From assembly GCA_007922195.1 (NCBI GenBank), contig ML682013.1, forward strand, positions 21,516,645 to 21,580,644: a DNA stretch of 64,000 nt, given 5' to 3'. Under the pieces are notes generated by a model. It was not told the DNA's origin. It saw only the letters and a list, made by a program, of their open reading frames with translations, and did no database searches. The DNA is from Podocnemis expansa. Lineage: Eukaryota > Chordata > Testudines > Podocnemididae. Made by a program: the position numbers and the translations under genes. Below, piece by piece: positions 34,411 to 45,582 of this stretch; position 1 is the stretch's first letter, and every line of letters begins with the position of its first letter.

Positions 34411-34987
34411 CAGGTAGGCAGCTTGCTGCTACAAAGAATCCAAGGACCACAATGCACAGATGAGCATCTCCAAGTCCAATTATCAAATAGTAGCACAAAG
34501 AAATGGCAAAAGGCAATAGTCCACGTTGCAATAGGTCATATGAGGTTGACATTGTCTGGAATGAGTGATCATTTATAATACTGTTAATACCAATATGACA
34601 ATTTCAGAATCGCCTGATTTCAATGATTTTTGCAAGATATGCCACATAAGTTAACACTGGAAAGGTCATTATTTGCTAAGTAAAATACTGATAAGTTCCA
34701 AAGGGGTAGCTGCATTAGTCTAGTTCAGTAAAACAAACAAGGAGTCTTGTGGTACTTTTGAAGACTGTTTATTTGTCACATGAGCTTTCATGAGGGAAAA
34801 TCCTGCTTTATCAGATGAATGAAGATGGGGACTTACAGAATGGAAGGAAAATAAATACAGAGAAGTGTAAGTGATGAGATCAGGTTCAGACTGTTACAGC
34901 AAATCAAAGCAGTTGTTTAGATTCAAACAGTGGAAAACAATATAGGTGGTGAGATCAAATAAGCTGTTGTAATGGGGGGGGACATTG

Positions 34988-35510
34988 TCAGTTTAGGGTT
35001 AAAAAGAGACTGTCAAATCCACATACAAATTCAGATTCTGCAGTTTCTCTTTGCAGTTTTGATTTGTTATCCATTTGACTAAGTATTGCTATTAACAGAT
35101 CATTGATGGAGTGAACAGGAAGACTGACGTTCCAAAGGGGCAGCCGTGTTAGTCTAGTAAAGCAAAAACAGCAAGGACTTGTGGCACTTAGACTAATAGA
35201 TTTATTTATTGCATGAGCTTTTGTGGAAGAAAATCCCACTCCATCTATTTGATTTTTTTGAATATTGCTATTTCTGATGTCAAATTTGTGTTTGTTCTTT
35301 TGTGCAGAGACTGTACTGTTTGCCCACTGAGCAGGGGTGTGGGTGCGGGCATTTCTGGCACATGATGGCATAAATCACTTTGGCTGACAAGCAGATAAAT
35401 GAGCCCTTGATGGAATAGGTGGCATGATTAGGTCCTGTGGTGTCTTTTGTGCAGATAATAGGCAAAGTTGGCAATGTGGTTTGTTGCAGGGATCAGAACC
35501 CTCCTTAGGG
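34988..35510 (-). pseudogene. PLE endonuclease region (GIY-YIG type), disrupted
   Basis: C-terminal half of the PLE protein. In minus-strand order I read CNKPHCQLC (Cys/His linker), GPN-like 'LIMPPI', YSIKGSFIC, VIYAIMCQKCP, then after a shift GQTVQSLHKRTNTN, later VHSINDLLIAIL and QRETAESEFVCGFDSL before a stop. The 'C..P.C.LC', 'F.C...NV.Y...C.KC' and 'G.T...L..R...H' series is the PLE pattern leading into and through GIY-YIG. The GIY and YIG residues themselves are not intact here. A nested PLE tail (about 35129-35250) and at least one frameshift break it. It is non-functional. Confidence 0.7.
35129..35250 (-). mobile_element. Nested PLE tail inside PLE endonuclease
   Basis: 'ttccaaaggggcagccgtgt' starts a second copy of the PLE 3' end, with 'gcatgagcttttgtggaag' and 'aaaatcccactccatc' to the right. 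It lies between the 'GQTVQSLHKR' and 'VHSINDLL' segments of the host endonuclease and shares its orientation. Confidence 0.7.
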
Positions 35511-35515
35511 TTGGG

Positions 35516-35900
35516 GTGAGCAGGATAGCCGCCCAGGGCCCTGTGCTTTGGGGGGCCCTGCGGGACCTGCACCACTGCCCCCCCCCNNNNNNNNNNAAGG
35601 GTGAGCCCCGAATGTTGTTTTTCCTGGCAGACGCAGGCTCCCTCAGGCCCTGCCCTGCCTGACCAGCTGAGCTGCCTGCTCCCCTCCCACTGGAGTCTGC
35701 AGCTGAGCAATTACCTGGGGGTGGGGGAGGTTTAACCCTTTTGTCCTCCGGCAGACATCGGCAGCACCAGCCCAGGGGACACAGCCAGGTAAGCATGGGG
35801 TTGGGTGGTCTCTGGTGGGAGCCTGAGCCAAGGGGGGAGTTGGCTGGGGATCTGCACCCCCCCCCCCTTCCCCCAGGGACCCTGGGTCAGGCCAGCAGCC
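35516..35900. repeat. GC-rich repeat related to 63260-63420
   Basis: Both regions contain 'gggcc...gtgctttggggggcc' and a 'cagctgagctgcctgctccc'-like tract. The family is not recognised. It runs into the minisatellite to its right and contains the sequence gap. Confidence 0.35.
35587..35596. other. Assembly gap, 10 N
   Basis: Ten N characters follow a run of C. The size is probably nominal. Frames crossing it are not real. Confidence 0.99.
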
Positions 35901-37145
35901 AGGTCAGGGTCTGGGGGACCTGAGGATCCAGGACTCCCTATGGGCCATGGATCTCGCCAGGCCAATGTGGGGCAGGTGGCCAGGGATCAGGCCCACTTGG
36001 GCCTTTTGTTGGGCTAGCAGCCATGCTGGAGGGGGCTGGGGGGCTGGGGTTTCAGGATGCTCCCTGGGCCTGAAGTCACACTGGGCTAGTGGGGGGCAGG
36101 TAGATCAGGGATCATGCCCCTCTAGGCCCCAGGTCATACTGGTGGCCAAGCAAGAGCATGGCAGGAAGGTCAGGCCAAGTACTGACCCTCCCACCCCCTA
36201 GGCCAGGTGGTGAGGCTGGAGGGCAGGTTGGGCCAGGGTTCCTCCCAGCCCAAGTCGCGAGGCCAGGGGGCAGGCTGGGCCAGGGGTCATCTCCACCTAG
36301 CCTGGGCAGCAAGGCTGGGGGGTGGGGGGCAGCAGTCAGGCTGGGCTATGCGTCACCTCCCCCAAAACCAGGTGGTAAGGCTGGGTGGCAGGCCAGGCCA
36401 GGGGTCTTCCTCCCCATAAGCCTAGGCAATGAGGCTGGGGGGCAGACTTGGCTAGTGGTTGCCCCACAAATGGAGGTGGCAAGGCTGGGCCATGAGTCAC
36501 CTTCCTTAAGCCCAGGTGGTGAAGTCAGGGCCAGGGTTGCCCCCTCCACCCCGATGCTCAGGTGGTGAGCCCCAGGGTGCAGACCTGAGCAGCGGTCATT
36601 CCTCTCCAAAGCCAAGGTGGCAGGGCTGGGGGGCACATCGGCCTGGGGTTGTCCACCACAAGTCCAAGCAGTGAGGCCAGGGGACAGGCTGAGGCAGGTG
36701 TTATTCCCCCCCCCCCCCCCAGCCCAGGTGGCAATGCCAGCAGGCCAACGGGCAGGCTGGATCAGGGGTTTTTTACCCCCACAGCCAGTCCAGGTGGCAA
36801 GGCCAGGGTCACAGGCCTGGGCAGGGGTCAACCCCCACCCCTCTCCAAGCCCAGGAGGGCAGGCTGGGCCTGGGGTCACTTCCTAAGTCCAGGTAGCAAT
36901 GCTGGGGAGCAGGTGGGGCCAGGGTTTGTGACCCCACCCAGGCCAGGCAGCAAGGCGAGGAGTCACTTCCCTGTAGCCCAGGCAGCAGGGAGGTCTGGCC
37001 AGGGCTCAAACCGCAGGCCAGTGGGCAGGTCTGGCCCTGTGTCAAACCTCTGCCCTCCAGGCCAGTGGGCAGGTCTGGCCGGGATCAACTCCCCCTAGTC
37101 CAGGGGCAAGGCTCGGGGGCAGCAGGCAGGCCTGGCCAGGGATCC
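35900..37145. repeat. GC-rich minisatellite, unit about 60-70 bp
   Basis: A degenerate unit of the form 'caggtggcaaggctgggg' + 'ggcaggctgggccaggggtc' + 'acctccccc' repeats across about 1.2 kb, roughly 18-20 times. Long frames on both strands (up to 177 codons) follow from the repetition. G-rich strand asymmetry is strong, so quadruplex-prone tracts are likely. Confidence 0.8.
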
Positions 37146-37149
37146 TGTG

Positions 37150-38060
37150 TGATCATTGATCACCAGTCATTTACAGACATGACTTTCGCCTTGTGTTTTG
37201 TTCTTTTCTTTCTGGGTTGGATCCTTGCTTTTGTGGGAGTTGTTGGCATTGCTTAGCCATTAGGGTAGTACTTGCATTTCATCAGGACAGGCTGGTGTTG
37301 ACTGATTCCATCACACACAACCTTCATTCACACATCTTGTTCACATTTAAATGAAATTCCAGAGTATACACCTAAAACAAGTTTAATCAAGAATACAAAA
37401 TGGAGTTCTAAATTCACAACATCAAGCTTTGTTGGACATTGGTTATAATGTCTATTAAACTGAGTTAGTTATTTCAGTTATGATATTAAAAAACAGTGTT
37501 GCTTAACAGATGCTTTAAAGGTGCATTCAATTCATTCTATCTATCTGTGTCCCTTCATTGTGGCTACTGAATCCTGGCCCTACACTAGCAGGAAGAATAC
37601 AGTCAGGGAAAGGAATTCCTTGAGTGAAGTATATGGTACTAACTTATACAGTATTGCCAGTTTCAAGTGATTAAAAATCACAAGAATGGCAAAAGTAAGT
37701 CTTTGCGGTTGGTTTTTTTTTGTTTTTGTTTTGTTTTTGTGTTTTTTTTTTTCCTTTGGCCAAAGATTGGTTTAAAAACACAGTATAATCTCTTGATGTT
37801 TGAATTCCCCCTGCCCATACCAGGGTGAGTAGGTGACAATTAGTATTGCCTGCCCATTCTCCCACAGATACTGGGTAAGGTGTTTTCATTTTTTTTTTCC
37901 CCATCTTTTATATTTGCTGACTCTCAAGTAAATCCATGGAACTTCCTGTGTCTTGCTTCCTCAGAGTTCCTGTGTGATTGTTGTAAATGGCTGGTGATCA
38001 GACATGATTATCATCGTGTATTTTGTTCTTTTCCTTTCTGGGGTGGATCCTTCTTGCTTT
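37150..38060. repeat. Local direct duplication (37150-37240 and 37970-38060)
   Basis: Both ends share 'gtgttttgttcttttctttc' or a close variant, 'ggatcct' and 'gcttttg', preceded by 'ggtgatcag' or 'gatcaccag'. The copies lie about 820 bases apart in the same orientation. The sequence between is AT-rich without recognised content. Confidence 0.5.
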
Positions 38061-38784
38061 TCCCATCCTGAGTGAAATGGACTTGTTTTGCCTCATGGAT
38101 TTCCTAACTTCCCCCACCTGGTTTGTATGCACCTGTAAGCTGGCCAGAGCCTTTTTAAATTTCCTGCCCAGCAGCATGCCCAGGTGTTTGGGCTAGGGCA
38201 GGAACAGCATGGGAACCCGCAGATGCTGTGCTGCCTTCCCTGGTGCCTGCCACCCAGCAGCACTTCTCCACTTATTCTCCTGACACCCCACTCTATACTG
38301 CCCTGCTTCCCACTCTCTTGCTGCCCCTCAGAAAGGGAAGGCAAGCATCACAGCAAAGATCATGAGAGGGGTGGGATCTGTTTAAAAATCCTGGGAACCA
38401 CAATGGTAGATGTGGCAGCAGGGTGGCATCTCACAGCTGGGTGTGGAGCCACGTGCCAGCTGCGCACCCAGATGCCATCAACTTCCCTAGTGCATGGGGA
38501 ACCTGTGCAAGTTGGCTGGAAGTCCCAGGGACAGTATGATCCATCACTCTTCTTCCTACTCATATTTGCGGAGCTTCTTGTGTCCTGATATTCAGCAACA
38601 GGAACCTGGAGGGGTTAGGGAATGATGTGCCTTGTCAGACATTCCCCTGGGTTGGGGGGGCGTGGGGGCCCCACAGACGGCGATTTGCCTGGGAGCCCCG
38701 CATCCCCACAGGGATGGCCCTGGCAGGGATAGGTGCCTGTTCTAATGTTTCTGTTCTTAGCCATATTCACCAGCAACTATAGAC

Positions 38785-39036
38785 CTATGTCTACATTAGC
38801 CGAAATTAGTTCAGACTTCTTAGTCTGAACTAAAAAGTTCCTGGGTGGTTCAAACTAACACACTTAGTTCAAACTCTAATGTGGGTTAGTTTGAGTTAAG
38901 TATGGAAGTCCAAACAAAGCTTGGTACCAACTGATTCGGACTTAGCTTTCCCTAGGGAATGCCTGGTGCAGTCAAGGGCTAAATTAGTCTGGACTAAGGC
39001 TCCTTAGTCCAGACTAATTTGCTAGTGTAGACATAG
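38785..39036. mobile_element. MITE with CTATGTCTACATTAGC ends
   Basis: Left end 'ctatgtctacattagc', right end 'gctagtgtagacatag', inverted over 16 bases with one mismatch. The interior repeats 'ttagtctgaact' and 'ttagtccagacta' in both orientations. No coding capacity. The target duplication is not clear, so the superfamily is open. Its self-mirrored interior is like that of the element at 2713. Confidence 0.7.
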
Positions 39037-39190
39037 CTTATCTGTTTAAGTTTGAGAGGGTGCCTGTACGTGAGGAGAGGTCTGCCATCCAAGGCCTGAG
39101 AAGTGAGGGTTCGTTTTGTAGAACAGGCTATAGGCCCTTTGAGGATAAGGCTTGAGATGGGGGTTGTAAGTGATGACTAGTGGCATTCTG

Positions 39191-39218
39191 TTTTTTTTTT
39201 TTTTTTTTTTTTTTTTTT
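39191..39218. repeat. Poly-T run, 28 bases
   Basis: An uninterrupted T run. It may be a retroposon tail on the minus strand; no body was recognised. Confidence 0.9.
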
Positions 39219-39219
39219 C

Positions 39220-40620
39220 TTGGGCTTCTCCTGTAGTAGGTGACTTCTGGATGCCTGTCTGGCTCTGTTGGTCTGTGGAAATGAGCTACCGTAGATATAT
39301 GCTGGTCATATGACATAGCTAAATTATGGCATCAGGGGACAGATGGAGACAAAACTTAGAACAATGGTATACTGTTGACACTGTTGATATACTCAGAAAA
39401 AGCCTCAGCCATCATCTGGCCTGATGTAGGAAAGTAAGAAAAAATGTGATTCACAAGCAATATAGGGAACCAGCAAGATGCCATCAAACAAAATGAAGAC
39501 AGCAGCAGGTTGGAAACAGCCACCTCCCACCCCCAACAGCCATAACACAAACAATAAGCAGAAAACTGGTTCAACGTCCGCTGCATTTGAAAGACTATGA
39601 CACAGCGAGGGACTGGCAATAATTCCATATCCCAGTAGTGTGTTGTGTACCGATAACTTTTGTCCCCAGCAAGTCACCAAATTGTGGCAGAAAAAAAACA
39701 CAAAAATTGTTAAAAGATGTAGCAACCAACCTGCATGGAAGTAGAAGGGAGTAGTGCAAACTGCAGGAGGAAAGAGTTTGGAGACAGCATCAGAGAGCCC
39801 AGTCTGCATCTGGTTTGAATACAACATGCTGCACTTGTAGCATTTCTATAACTGGTGTGATCTTCCTTTCTGGAATCTGGATGGATGAATCACACTTTCA
39901 CCTAAATTCCTCACGTCCAGAGCCCATGCTCCTCTGCTTTGCTGTGAGAATCCCTATTCTTGGGCAGCTCATGCTTGGCCTATAGCAACTGCAAGGCTTC
40001 TTGGGGGCTGGGGCTGGGGCTGTCCACTCTTGTGGGTGCTTCCCACTGTGGTGGCACCCTGCCTAGTGATGGGATGGAACTTGGTTCTGGCGGCGGCTGG
40101 GGCTAGAGGCCATTGTCCCCAGTGCTCCTGCTCTGCCCTTAGACTGGCTAGTCTGTTTCAGCATCTGTGGGATGCTCCTGGGCTGGAGCAGGCTGGGTGC
40201 GATGTGGCATCCAGTAGCAGTGCGCCAGGCCTAGGAGCATTGGTTGGGCCACTGCTTTGGGGTCCCTGGGGGACCTGCCAGGCTGGCCTGAGCCATGTGG
40301 GCCGAACAGTGCTCCTGGCCCTGGAGTGCCACCACTGGAGGCTGTACCATGTCCCAGCTGGCTCTGTCCTTGGAGTACAGCTGCAGTGTGTTGGCTGACC
40401 TTACCTCCTGGGGCAGATCAGCCAGCCTGGATGTGGGGTAGCAGCACCATGAACCGCAGCCTCTGGATCCAGTGTGCCCCGCCCCACCCCAGGGCCAGCC
40501 AGGCCCCTCCCATTGCCCCACAGGCCCAGTCAATGCTGTGCCAGCCTGAAGCAAGATGGCATCTTTGTGATGTGGTAGGGGCCCAGGGCTCTCCTTTAGC
40601 CCAGAAATGCAGCTCCTAAA
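39220..40620. other. No gene recognised
   Basis: 39.2-39.9 kb is mixed sequence with a 140-codon minus frame lacking domains. 40.0-40.6 kb is GC-rich, with several overlapping frames on both strands that look like composition artefacts. No repeat family was identified. Confidence 0.3.
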
Positions 40621-40639
40621 AACCCTGTGTTGATCTGGC

Positions 40640-41460
40640 CTTGAGCATGTAAGATGCTCCTAATTCAGTGAGCAAGCACCTCTAGCCAGCCACTCATGGG
40701 ATTATTGAATGGTATGACCTTCACTAGTATCCCCAGTCCCAGGTGTGCGCAGGCTTCATGACCTGTGTGCGTGTGCACATGCACACAGCTTAGAGGGAGC
40801 AGTGCAAAGGAAGTCTCTGACACACTTTAAGCCAAATGCACTGCTTTACTTAAAACAAACTAATTTATTAAGCACAAGGATTTTAAGTGATTGTTAGTCA
40901 GAGGAAATCAAGTCAGATGTAATCAAAAGAAATAAGACATCTCATTCTAAACTAAGCATAACAATTTCAGCAACTGTAAATCGGATGATTCTTGCCATAG
41001 GCTGGCTTGTTTCCTGTGATCAGCTCTTCAGTTACTTGGTGGTGTTTGTAGATGGATGTGGGAGAGAGACCAGCAAAATGTCTGTTTTTAAAAGGTTCCT
41101 TCTCTTCCCCCGGACTGCTTCACCCCATCTCAGGTGACAAATAATAAGCCTGTATGATTCCCTCCAGGCCCTGAGTCACTGAGGTCCTCCGTAGATGCGT
41201 TAGTTGATGTCTAGGCCAGTCCTCTGTTCTTGGAATGTTGAGCTGGGTCGTTGCCTCTCTGCTCAAAAAGTCTTGCTTGGATATGTTTTAAGTCATGAGA
41301 CACATCTTTGAGCATATCACACATTTACTGTAACAATAATGTTCAGTACATGATGAGCATTCCAGAAAACTTACAGGACATAGTTTACGTAAAATGCTAC
41401 ATAATTACACTGTAAAGGTGATCATGGAGGATGCAGTGTGTCATACTTGATTCTCTTAAT
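40640..41460 (-). mobile_element. LTR-like element, uninterrupted copy of the 10-kb family
   Basis: Matches the outer parts of 9990-11150: 'cactcatgggattattgaat', 'ttaagcacaaggattttaag', 'agtcagaggaaa', 'taacaataatgttcagtaca'. 'aatttattaag' gives AATAAA on the minus strand. A piece at 40735-40800 ending 'agcttagagggagcagtgc' resembles the hAT end at 56051 and may be a nested fragment. Confidence 0.5.
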
Positions 41461-42189
41461 AAAGAACCAGTTTAGTTTTAGAAACGTGGATCCCTCTTTT
41501 CTTTTGTTCAACACACGGTAAATGAAACAAAAGCTTCCATTTTTATTATTTTGAACTTAAAACTTGCTTTCCAGAGAAGTTTGTGGGTTTGTTTTTTTTA
41601 AAGCTTCCAACAATTTTTAATGGACAGTTCTACAGTGGAAGGATGAGCACCTCCCTTGCATAGTAACTGTGCTCAGACATTTTAGTATGTGCATGCACAT
41701 ACACACATTTGTTGCTTAGGTTTTCATCATTTTCCCCACAATGCAGGCAGTTCCTAGTGCTGATATCCGCTATTTCCCAGAAACTGTGTTGAAACAGTGG
41801 AGGAAGCAGGGCCTACTGCATGGCACACTAGATGAGGACTCTGGATAGCCAAGCTTTATCCAGCAACACACTTCACCTCTCTGCCTGCCGTTCCCTAACT
41901 GCAGAATGAGGATGATACTTAACTCTTTTGTGAGATGCTTGGAGATCTACTGATGAATAGTGCTATTTATATTATAAACAAATGGTAACTGTGTGCCAGA
42001 AAGGAGGGAAATACCGTCACTGGCAAGAGGCTGGGACTTGTATCATGATTTGAACCACCTACTAATAAAAGGTTACCTTTTGGAACCTGTAGAAAAGCTC
42101 CTACCAATGATTTGCTCTGCCCATAGCTTGTACACAGCTCTGGATATATGTGCTGGGCAGCCCACACTGAACTCTACTTCTTTCTGACA

Positions 42190-42660
42190 GGGCTGTCCCC
42201 ATGTGGGGGTGGGTCCTGGGGCCAACTGGCTTGTGTGTGGGGAAGGCTGCACAGGGGGAGCAGGGAGGGCTGCCCCATGCTCCTGCCCCTCCTCTGGGCT
42301 GGTCACTCTGTCCCTAGAGGCCAGGCTTTGCTCTCCCACCCATGCAACCGTCCCCTGGGCCAGCCATTCCCACTCCCTGGGTGGAACAGCTAGCCCAGGG
42401 GCTGGGTAAGAGAGCGGAGCCTGGCCTCTGGGCCAGTCCACCAGGCCCCTGGGCCAGCTGTTCTGCACTGGGGGTGGGGAGGACCAGCCCAGAGACTGAG
42501 TTCTGCTCTCCTGGCCCACCCTGCTGCCTTTAGCTTCCTTGCCCAAGGCAGTGAGGCAGGGGTAGGGGACAGCATGGTGGTGGTGGGGCCGCAGGGCCAA
42601 GAACAGTTGCTTCTCATGTGCCACCCCCTCAAAGACGGCTCTGCCTACTGAGCTTGGATT
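42190..42660. repeat. GC-rich interspersed repeat, fullest copy
   Basis: Shares with 10385-10845 the order 'ctcctgcccctcctctgggc', 'agccattcccactccctggg', 'tggaacagctagcccagggg'. A minus frame of 322 codons (42073-43041) runs through it but has no known domain, is low in complexity and has competing frames; I do not call a gene. Confidence 0.5.
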
Positions 42661-45030
42661 ATTTGGTGAGCTGGCCACCTCAAGCACTGTCAGGCAGAGG
42701 TGTTGCTGCCCTTGAGCACACGGCATTGACCTTGAATGTACCGGGAAGTGCCCCGAGCTGTGAGCCCCAGCAGGTGCAAACAGATGGCTTGCTCTGAGTT
42801 CCTGCACCCCTAGGAACTGGGAAGACGTTATTTGGAGCCATACGGGACCAGCCCTTTTAAATCGTCTTCCTTGCAGCATCTGGCCTGGCTGTAGAGGAGA
42901 GGGAAATTTAAATTCCTCCCTTTGCCTAGGCAGTGCGTGGGGTGGTGGCATGTTGGGGATTTGCTCAGTACAGGTATGTACTCTAGGGCTCAGCCCCACT
43001 GGAGGAGGGGGGGAGAGAGAAAAAGAAAGCTGAGCTAGCATGGGTCAGTGGAGCCCTGGGCTGGTATGGGTGAGTAGACCTTGGACTGGATCCAGCAAGT
43101 CAGTAAGATGCTGGAGGAGTGGCTGCGGTCTTGGGAGGGCATGGATGAGCAGTCTGGGTCCACCTTCCCACTCCCCACTGCATTTCAGGTTGGAGCCCAA
43201 TGGGCCAACAGCTTGGGCCCTTTCTTCTCCCCTGTGCATCTGGGGCCCAGGCCCAGCAAGTGAGCTGCTCAGGTCCATGCCTGTGGTGTTTGGTGACCTG
43301 GGTCTGCTCTGCTTTGGTGGTTGATGCTTGGGGCTGAGTGGCTTGCCCCACCCTCCCAGCAGAGTTTGGGATCCCTCCAAGTGGATAAGCAGCTGACCAG
43401 GGACCCCAGCAGGCAACAGACTATGCACCCTGACCTTTCTTGGTGATGATTAAGGCCCAGGCCCAGCTGACGAGTGGCTCAGAGGCTAGGTTCCCCCTCA
43501 TGGCATTTGGGGCCAGGCGGGCAGATGAGTAGCTTGGATGGGGGGGAGATGGCAGTGGTGCCTGGGGCTCTGGCTTGAGGGGAAGTAGGTGGGTTAGGGT
43601 TGGTGCTTGTGATGGGTAATGTGGGGTAGGGGCGTTGCTGCCCCAAAACACAACTTGGGGCACTATCAAGAGACCTACACCCCTGTCCAAAGCCACACCC
43701 CAGGCCCGGTCTGGTTTCTGCCACTAGGTCTGGGGCCAGATCTGATTCCTGCTGCCAGCAATGGCCTCAGCTCCTGCCACCACCAGTGTAGGACTTGGAT
43801 CTCCAGCCAGGTCGTGGCTGGATCCTGCCATGTGCTACCACCAGTGGCCTGGCCCTGCGTACCTAGCAGGTGTTGGGGCAACCTCAGGGCAGTCACATGA
43901 TCTCTGAGCCTGTGCTGCCACAGGTCTTGGGGTACTGGCTCTCAGACTTGGGGTTTGTGCTCCCTGTGCCCAGGGCCAATGATGCCTGTGTATGAGGGAA
44001 GAGTTTGGGACCTGGGGCCTGTGCCCCAGATCTTCTTCATAGGACCCATCACTCCTGCTGTCAAGGCTACAACCAGGTCCATGTAACCAGCTTTTTATTT
44101 GAGCGCTCAGTAGAGTTGAAGGACAAGGTCAGCAAAGACATCTGTAGCTAAATATTTTGCATAGGCACATGCTGGACTGCTAGGGGAGCAAATGGGGCAG
44201 TTTGCTGCACTAGGAGTCCAAATGTGTGGCATGATAGATAAACCCATGCTTATGCTGTCATACATTTACTTGGCTGCACTGGTCCAACCAGGAGGCAGCT
44301 AGCCACATGCAGTGAGCTTCCTGTTGGGAGGAGCTGTGGGACTGATTAGGTGCTAGGGCAGAGCCTGCCCTCTGGTCCCACCTTCTGCTGAGGGGCTTCA
44401 CTAGCTTGCTGTCCTTCCCAGCTACCACATGGCTCCACCATCTGTGACGGTCCCTTTGTGGCCTGAGCCACACAGTAGTGCTGATTAAATCACTATCAAA
44501 CCTAGCCTGATCACCAAACTCACGTACCCCACACCTTGTGAATGGCCAAAGCCTGCTAGTGTCAGCTTAGTAGATTGGTTTGGGACAGTTGGAATATGGC
44601 TGCTGCCATGAATTTTGTGGAGCTGGGCTCAAGATCCCTGAGTCATGACATGCTGTGTCTCAGGATCTGTTATGTCTATCCACAGACTAGAAGTACTCCC
44701 ACCTCCTCCTGTGGTAGCTGGTCCACTGAGAACCGTTACTGCTAGTAGTGAGCAGTTGCCTCCTGTGTTGAACACTGTCTGTCAAGTGCACTGTTTGAGG
44801 CTGGTTGGCAAAATGCTATAGCTACAGCATAATTTTGGAGAAGTGTTAAAAGATCAGGTTTATCTTAGATTTTTGTGTGAATTGACCTTGTTGAGATTTC
44901 AAAAATGACTGGTGAATTTTTATGTTACCTAAATGACCTTTAAGAATTCTGCTGAAGCAGTTGCAGAGGTAGCTGCACCGGGAACCCCATCTGGTGCTTC
45001 TGAATTCATTTCAGGTCAGATGTTAGGCCT
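42661..45030. other. GC-rich to mixed sequence, no gene recognised
   Basis: Frames of 80-127 codons overlap on both strands at 43.0-43.9 kb with no domain. The base pattern hints at degenerate repeats rich in 'ggcccaggcc'. Beyond 44.1 kb the sequence is mixed and nothing is recognised. Confidence 0.3.
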
Positions 45031-45042
45031 CTTACCTTAACC

Positions 45043-45229
45043 TAGTGGTTTTCAAACCTTTTTCCTTGGGACCTAGTTGAAAAAAATTGTTTATGCTCAT
45101 AGCTGAACAATTACATCTTTCAGCAATGCATTTCAGTCTTCTGATGGCAGCAGCAGGGGATGCCACCACCCAGTACCTGAGGATTTGTGCCTCAGTACCA
45201 GGTCCCAACCTGTAGTTTGAAAACTACTG
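45043..45229. mobile_element. hAT MITE, 187 bp, perfect 8-bp TSD
   Basis: Ends 'tagtggttttcaaac' and 'gtttgaaaactactg' are inverted. 'ccttaacc' flanks both sides (45035-45042 and 45230-45237) exactly. It is the same family as 24399-24578, here in the opposite orientation. Confidence 0.9.
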
Positions 45230-45582
45230 CCTTAACCTATCTCTTAATCAAAGCTTTAGCTGTGTGTTGCAAAACCAGCTGGTCTTAGTGGCTACAAGTT
45301 CTCCCTTTGGGAGCTATAACCAGGAGTTTGTGCAGGACTGGATAGCTTTCTTAAAAAATGTAGTTCAATCTTAACAGGAAGAAGACAGCAAAGCATTAGA
45401 AAAAACAGATTTTAAAACAACTAAATGGTTTATGTGCACAGCCATCTTATCTTAGGTTTGCCATCTCCTTAAAGGTTGTGGACGTCCAGCTGTTTCAGAT
45501 GTCTGCTCCAGGGTGGGAAGGTGTGTCAGTCTGCCCCTCATGAGGAGTATAGTGACACCTTCCCCAGCAACTCACTTTTAAA

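Larger units (their letters stand above)
34693..35515 (-). mobile_element. Penelope-like element, 3' half
   Basis: On the minus strand the order is endonuclease codons (35510 to 34988), then the 3' tail (34985 to 34693) ending 'actccttgtttgttttactg' and 'ctaatgcagctacccctttg'. This copy links the many tail-only repeats of the window to a coding element and so identifies the family. It is broken by a nested tail of the same family at about 35129-35250. The reverse transcriptase half is absent; a GC-rich repeat begins beyond 35515. Confidence 0.75.

Noticed and set aside
23755..35515. Repeated units resembling a CRISPR array
   Set aside because: The copies are long, unevenly spaced, in both orientations and interspersed; they are PLE tails in a vertebrate genome.
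35947..36886. Several 130-177-codon frames on both strands
   Set aside because: They follow from a GC-rich minisatellite whose unit lacks stops; the encoded text is repetitive and low in complexity.
39405..39827. 140-codon minus frame with hydrophobic stretches
   Set aside because: It looks faintly membrane-like but has no family resemblance, and adjacent frames of similar quality exist.
42073..43041. 322-codon open frame on the minus strand
   Set aside because: The longest frame in the window, but it crosses a GC-rich repeat and a boundary into unrelated sequence, has competing frames on the other strand and no recognisable domain, signal or splice context.
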